This document shows, in pieces, positions 31,190-33,042 of a DNA stretch of 33,042 nt. Each line of letters starts with the position of its first letter. The stretch's first letter is position 1. Position numbers and translations under genes: made by a program. The stretch comes from Candidatus Avibacteroides excrementipullorum (GTDB lineage: Bacteria > Bacteroidota > Bacteroidia > Bacteroidales > Bacteroidaceae), in the NCBI GenBank assembly GCA_018711405.1, contig DVIH01000095.1, positions 1 to 33,042 of the forward strand. Reading direction: 5' to 3'. Under the pieces are notes generated by a model, which saw only the letters and a list, made by a program, of their open reading frames with translations, made no database searches and had not been told where the DNA came from.

Positions 31190-31821
31190 AAAAACATTTA
31201 TATGCCGTTTTGGGCATACTGTTGATGGCGTCATGCCAGGAAAAAGACGATTTGTCGTCGGTAGTCTGTGTGAATGAAAAAACAAGTAATGAAAATCCGT
31301 TTGCCATATCCGAAGAAGAGGCGTTGGCCAATCTGGAGGCTTTTCTTGCCGGTTCGGAGGAAGCGGAGACACGTGGTCTGAGCGTTAAAAGCGTCAGCTC
31401 CATAGTGCCTATAAAATATAATATGGCCATGACGAAAGCCGGCGGGAGCGATGTGAACTGTGAGAACCTGCTTTATGTGGCCAATTTCGAGCAGGAACAG
31501 GGCTATGCCATTCCATATATTCTGTGCCGGGCATTAAATGTTATCAAAAGCCATAGCTGGAATATAGACGGCTATAAGATAAAGGAGCGAACTGTCAAGA
31601 CCGATGTGTATTCAGGCATGTGGCTGAAAGAAACAAAGACGAGAAAGGAAACATGCAAGATGGTGCATTGCGATTTTGGATGGCAAGGAAAGTGTAACGG
31701 ATATTATGTCTCTGGTGTGTTTAAGCTCAATGACCCTAATATAGAGCATGATTCCGGATGGTATGGAGGTTCGACCCATTATAATAATCTTCTCAAAGTG
31801 ATAACATACGACAGGCCATGA
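31186..31821 (+). CDS. Miniaturised C10 (streptopain-like) protease lipoprotein lacking the catalytic Cys
   Basis: A 211-residue lipoprotein with lipobox LMASC (C17) followed by QEKDD, like the surface-export signal of Bacteroidota. Residues 36-110 match the Spi-type propeptide of C10 peptidases (NPFAISEEEALANLEAFL, then LLYVANFEQEQGYAI). Residues 123-210 match the C-terminal end of the same enzymes: HSWNIDGY (H123 fits the catalytic His) and HCDFGWQGKCNGYYVSGVF (161-179, fits the HVNWGWGG motif of SpeB), ending in ITYDRP. The middle part, which carries the catalytic Cys and is normally over 100 residues, is absent, joined in frame at about residues 110-120. It cannot be a normal protease and may be a decayed gene or an inhibitor or decoy. 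Its stop overlaps the next gene. Confidence 0.75.
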   Translation: MKKHLYAVLGILLMASCQEKDDLSSVVCVNEKTSNENPFAISEEEALANLEAFLAGSEEAETRGLSVKSVSSIVPIKYNMAMTKAGGSDVNCENLLYVANFEQEQGYAIPYILCRALNVIKSHSWNIDGYKIKERTVKTDVYSGMWLKETKTRKETCKMVHCDFGWQGKCNGYYVSGVFKLNDPNIEHDSGWYGGSTHYNNLLKVITYDRP

Positions 31822-32195
31822 TAAAAAAGAAGTTATTATATTATTTTGCCGTAGGATTGATGTTCATGTGTGTCTCTTGCGGTTGGTTTGAGGAAGATCA
31901 GATGGGCTATCCCCGAACCGTTACTTTCTCTAAAGTGGGTGGTGAGAAAATAATAAAGGGGGGACAAGTTAGCCCTCTTTTCATCGGGAGACACTGGGAT
32001 TCAGATGCTTTTTCTTATCCGGAAGACGGTTATGAAACAGTCCGGTATAAATGGCTGACTGCAAGAGTCCCTTTGGATAACTATTCCATGATTATAATAA
32101 ATGCCAAGCCGAATACAAGCGGCAAGTCCCGAATGCTGAGGATATTTGCCTATTCCGGCTATCAGTATGCCACGATAGAGGTGAAGCAGGAGTGA
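31818..32195 (+). CDS. Small surface lipoprotein, tandem paralog 1 (BACON-like)
   Basis: A 125-residue lipoprotein (lipobox CVSC, C21) with an acidic stretch FEEDQ right after the cysteine, which suggests surface export. The mature part is one beta-rich domain: PRTVTFSKVGGEKII, then KWLTARVP, then NAKPNTSGKSRMLRIFAYSG and the end YATIEVKQE. This [VT]TF-x(4)-GGEK ... W-L-T ... NTSGKSR ... [IV]-x-V-K-Q layout resembles the BACON and Ig-like domains of Bacteroidales surface proteins. In Bacteroides, small lipoproteins next to C10 proteases have been described as candidate inhibitors, so that role is possible here but not shown. ATG overlaps the stop of the C10-like gene. Confidence 0.75.
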   Translation: MIKKKLLYYFAVGLMFMCVSCGWFEEDQMGYPRTVTFSKVGGEKIIKGGQVSPLFIGRHWDSDAFSYPEDGYETVRYKWLTARVPLDNYSMIIINAKPNTSGKSRMLRIFAYSGYQYATIEVKQE

Positions 32196-32210
32196 TAACA
32201 TACTAAAACC

Positions 32211-32597
32211 ATGATAAAGAATACAGCATATTATCTTATTGTAGGATTGATGTTCCTGTGTGCTTCTTGTGAATTTGAGGAGGATCAACTTGGTCTTCCT
32301 CGAATTGTTACTTTCCCTAAAGAAGGCGGGGAAAAGACGTTTAAGGCGGAATGTGATTTGACTTCCATTAATATAAAAGATAAGGTTGGTAACAAGGCTT
32401 TTCTTCAAGAGGCAGATGGGTTGGGAGTTGGTATCTATAAATGGTTGACAGTAAAAGCTCCTTTGGGTGATTATCTTATGTTTCAAGATATGCTTACGAT
32501 AATTGTCGAGCCGAATACAAGCGGCAAATCCCGGAAATTGTATGTGCATTTTGATTCCGGTTGGAAATATGGTGTCATAGAGGTAAAGCAGGAGTGA
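32211..32597 (+). CDS. Small surface lipoprotein, tandem paralog 2
   Basis: 128 residues, lipobox CASC (C20) followed by EFEEDQLGLPR. It shares the paralog pattern PRIVTFPKEGGEKTF, YKWLTVKAPLG, VEPNTSGKSRKLYVHFDSG and the end VIEVKQE, but the region between residues about 45 and 75 differs strongly from its neighbours. The 15-base spacer before it still resembles the 3' end of the C10-like gene. Diversified centre with conserved ends suggests either relaxed selection or selection for different partners. Confidence 0.75.
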   Translation: MIKNTAYYLIVGLMFLCASCEFEEDQLGLPRIVTFPKEGGEKTFKAECDLTSINIKDKVGNKAFLQEADGLGVGIYKWLTVKAPLGDYLMFQDMLTIIVEPNTSGKSRKLYVHFDSGWKYGVIEVKQE

Positions 32598-32613
32598 TAA
32601 CATACGACAGGCC

Positions 32614-33000
32614 ATGATAAAGAAGTTATTATATTATTTTGCCGTAGGGTTGATGCTCCTGTGCGCTTCTTGTGGTAGACTTATAGATGATCAGATGGGA
32701 TTTCCCGGTACTGTGACTTTTTCTAAAGAAGGAGGCGAGAAAATAGTAAAGGGAGATAGAGAAGAAGGCCCCTTTTATTTTTATATAGAAGGAGATGACC
32801 GCGTGGCCTCGCCTTTAGAGGGTGTAATAGATGGATATTATGTAGCTAAGTACAAATGGCTGACAGTAAAAAGCCCTATGGAGAATGAGGCACTGCTGAT
32901 TATAACAGTTGAGCCGAATGCAAGTGGGAAATCAAGGAAATTGGAGGTTACAATCGGTAATGGCCTAAAGCGTGCTTATATAAAGGTTAAGCAAAAGTGA
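32614..33000 (+). CDS. Small surface lipoprotein, tandem paralog 3
   Basis: 128 residues, lipobox CASC (C20) followed by GRLIDDQMGFPG. It ends in WLTVKSP, VEPNASGKSRKLEVTIGNG and YIKVKQK. Its signal peptide (MIKKLLYYFAVGLM) and the preceding spacer are almost identical at DNA level to those of paralog 1, showing recent duplication or gene conversion of the 5' part, whereas the mature domains differ, especially at about residues 45-75. Confidence 0.75.
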   Translation: MIKKLLYYFAVGLMLLCASCGRLIDDQMGFPGTVTFSKEGGEKIVKGDREEGPFYFYIEGDDRVASPLEGVIDGYYVAKYKWLTVKSPMENEALLIITVEPNASGKSRKLEVTIGNGLKRAYIKVKQK

Positions 33001-33016
33001 CAACATGCGAGAAACC

Positions 33017-33042
33017 ATGATAAAGAAATTAGCATATTATTT
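33017..33042 (+). CDS. Start of a fourth tandem lipoprotein paralog (cut by window end)
   Basis: ATG at 33017 followed by codons for MIKKLAYY, the same signal peptide start as the preceding paralogs, after a 16-base spacer of the same type (CAACATGCGAGAAACC). Only eight full codons are visible. The array therefore continues to the right. Confidence 0.65.

Noticed and set aside
1-33042. tRNA, rRNA, insertion sequence or prophage genes
   Set aside because: I looked for tRNA CCA/T-loop patterns, transposase or integrase motifs and terminal inverted repeats and saw none that could be supported.

Overview
The window is chromosomal DNA of a member of the order Bacteroidales (phylum Bacteroidota). 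Four things support this: repeated TAnnTTTG promoter boxes in front of genes, a GTG-started rplM of Bacteroides type followed by rpsI, rpsB and tsf, several families largely confined to the phylum (DUF4294, DUF4492 next to cydAB, C10-peptidase-type lipoproteins), and lipoproteins with an acidic stretch after the lipid cysteine. The exact family (Bacteroidaceae, Prevotellaceae, Muribaculaceae) cannot be fixed by eye. A ParB-type parS site between mnmG and apt suggests that the right half lies in the origin-proximal part of the chromosome. Gene starts and motifs were read by eye and no database was searched.

Left part (1-5,400): a DUF4294 gene cut by the window edge, a radical SAM protein, two tiny membrane proteins, and the cytochrome bd quinol oxidase operon (DUF4492-cydA-cydB, minus strand), which lets an anaerobe consume traces of oxygen. 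Middle left (5,400-13,100, plus strand): a large TPR/OmpA-like lipoprotein, a thioredoxin-fold lipoprotein that has lost its CXXC cysteines, a YifB/ComM ATPase, an ApbE flavin transferase and a 706-residue secreted protein with an internal duplication. Centre (13,100-18,500): rplM-rpsI, rpsB and tsf with structured leaders, a 44-residue membrane protein, and class I fumarase. Right part (18,500-28,840): polA-yciH on minus, a long-chain polyprenyl diphosphate synthase on plus, and a compact minus-strand operon mnmG-apt-uvrC-dtd-mazG-type-deoC.

Right end (28,840-33,042): a LytS-type sensor kinase and LytTR response regulator, then a pair of 13-bp direct repeats at exactly 21 bp spacing (LytTR-like operator geometry) just ahead of a promoter. 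Next come an AT-richer cassette with a miniaturised C10 (streptopain-like) protease lipoprotein that keeps the propeptide and His end but lacks the cysteine lobe, and a tandem array of at least four small paralogous lipoproteins. I read this as a sensor-regulated surface lipoprotein and protease-inhibitor-like locus that grows by tandem duplication.

The most striking unexplained structure is a family of six intergenic elements (near 1.3, 5.1, 10.95, 13.2, 18.5 and 29.0 kb). Five consist of exactly four 14-bp words separated by 8-bp linkers, a strict 22-bp period; the sixth is truncated at a start codon. Only two word types occur, each in either orientation, and every complete element has a different order. 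I do not recognise this as a described repeat class.
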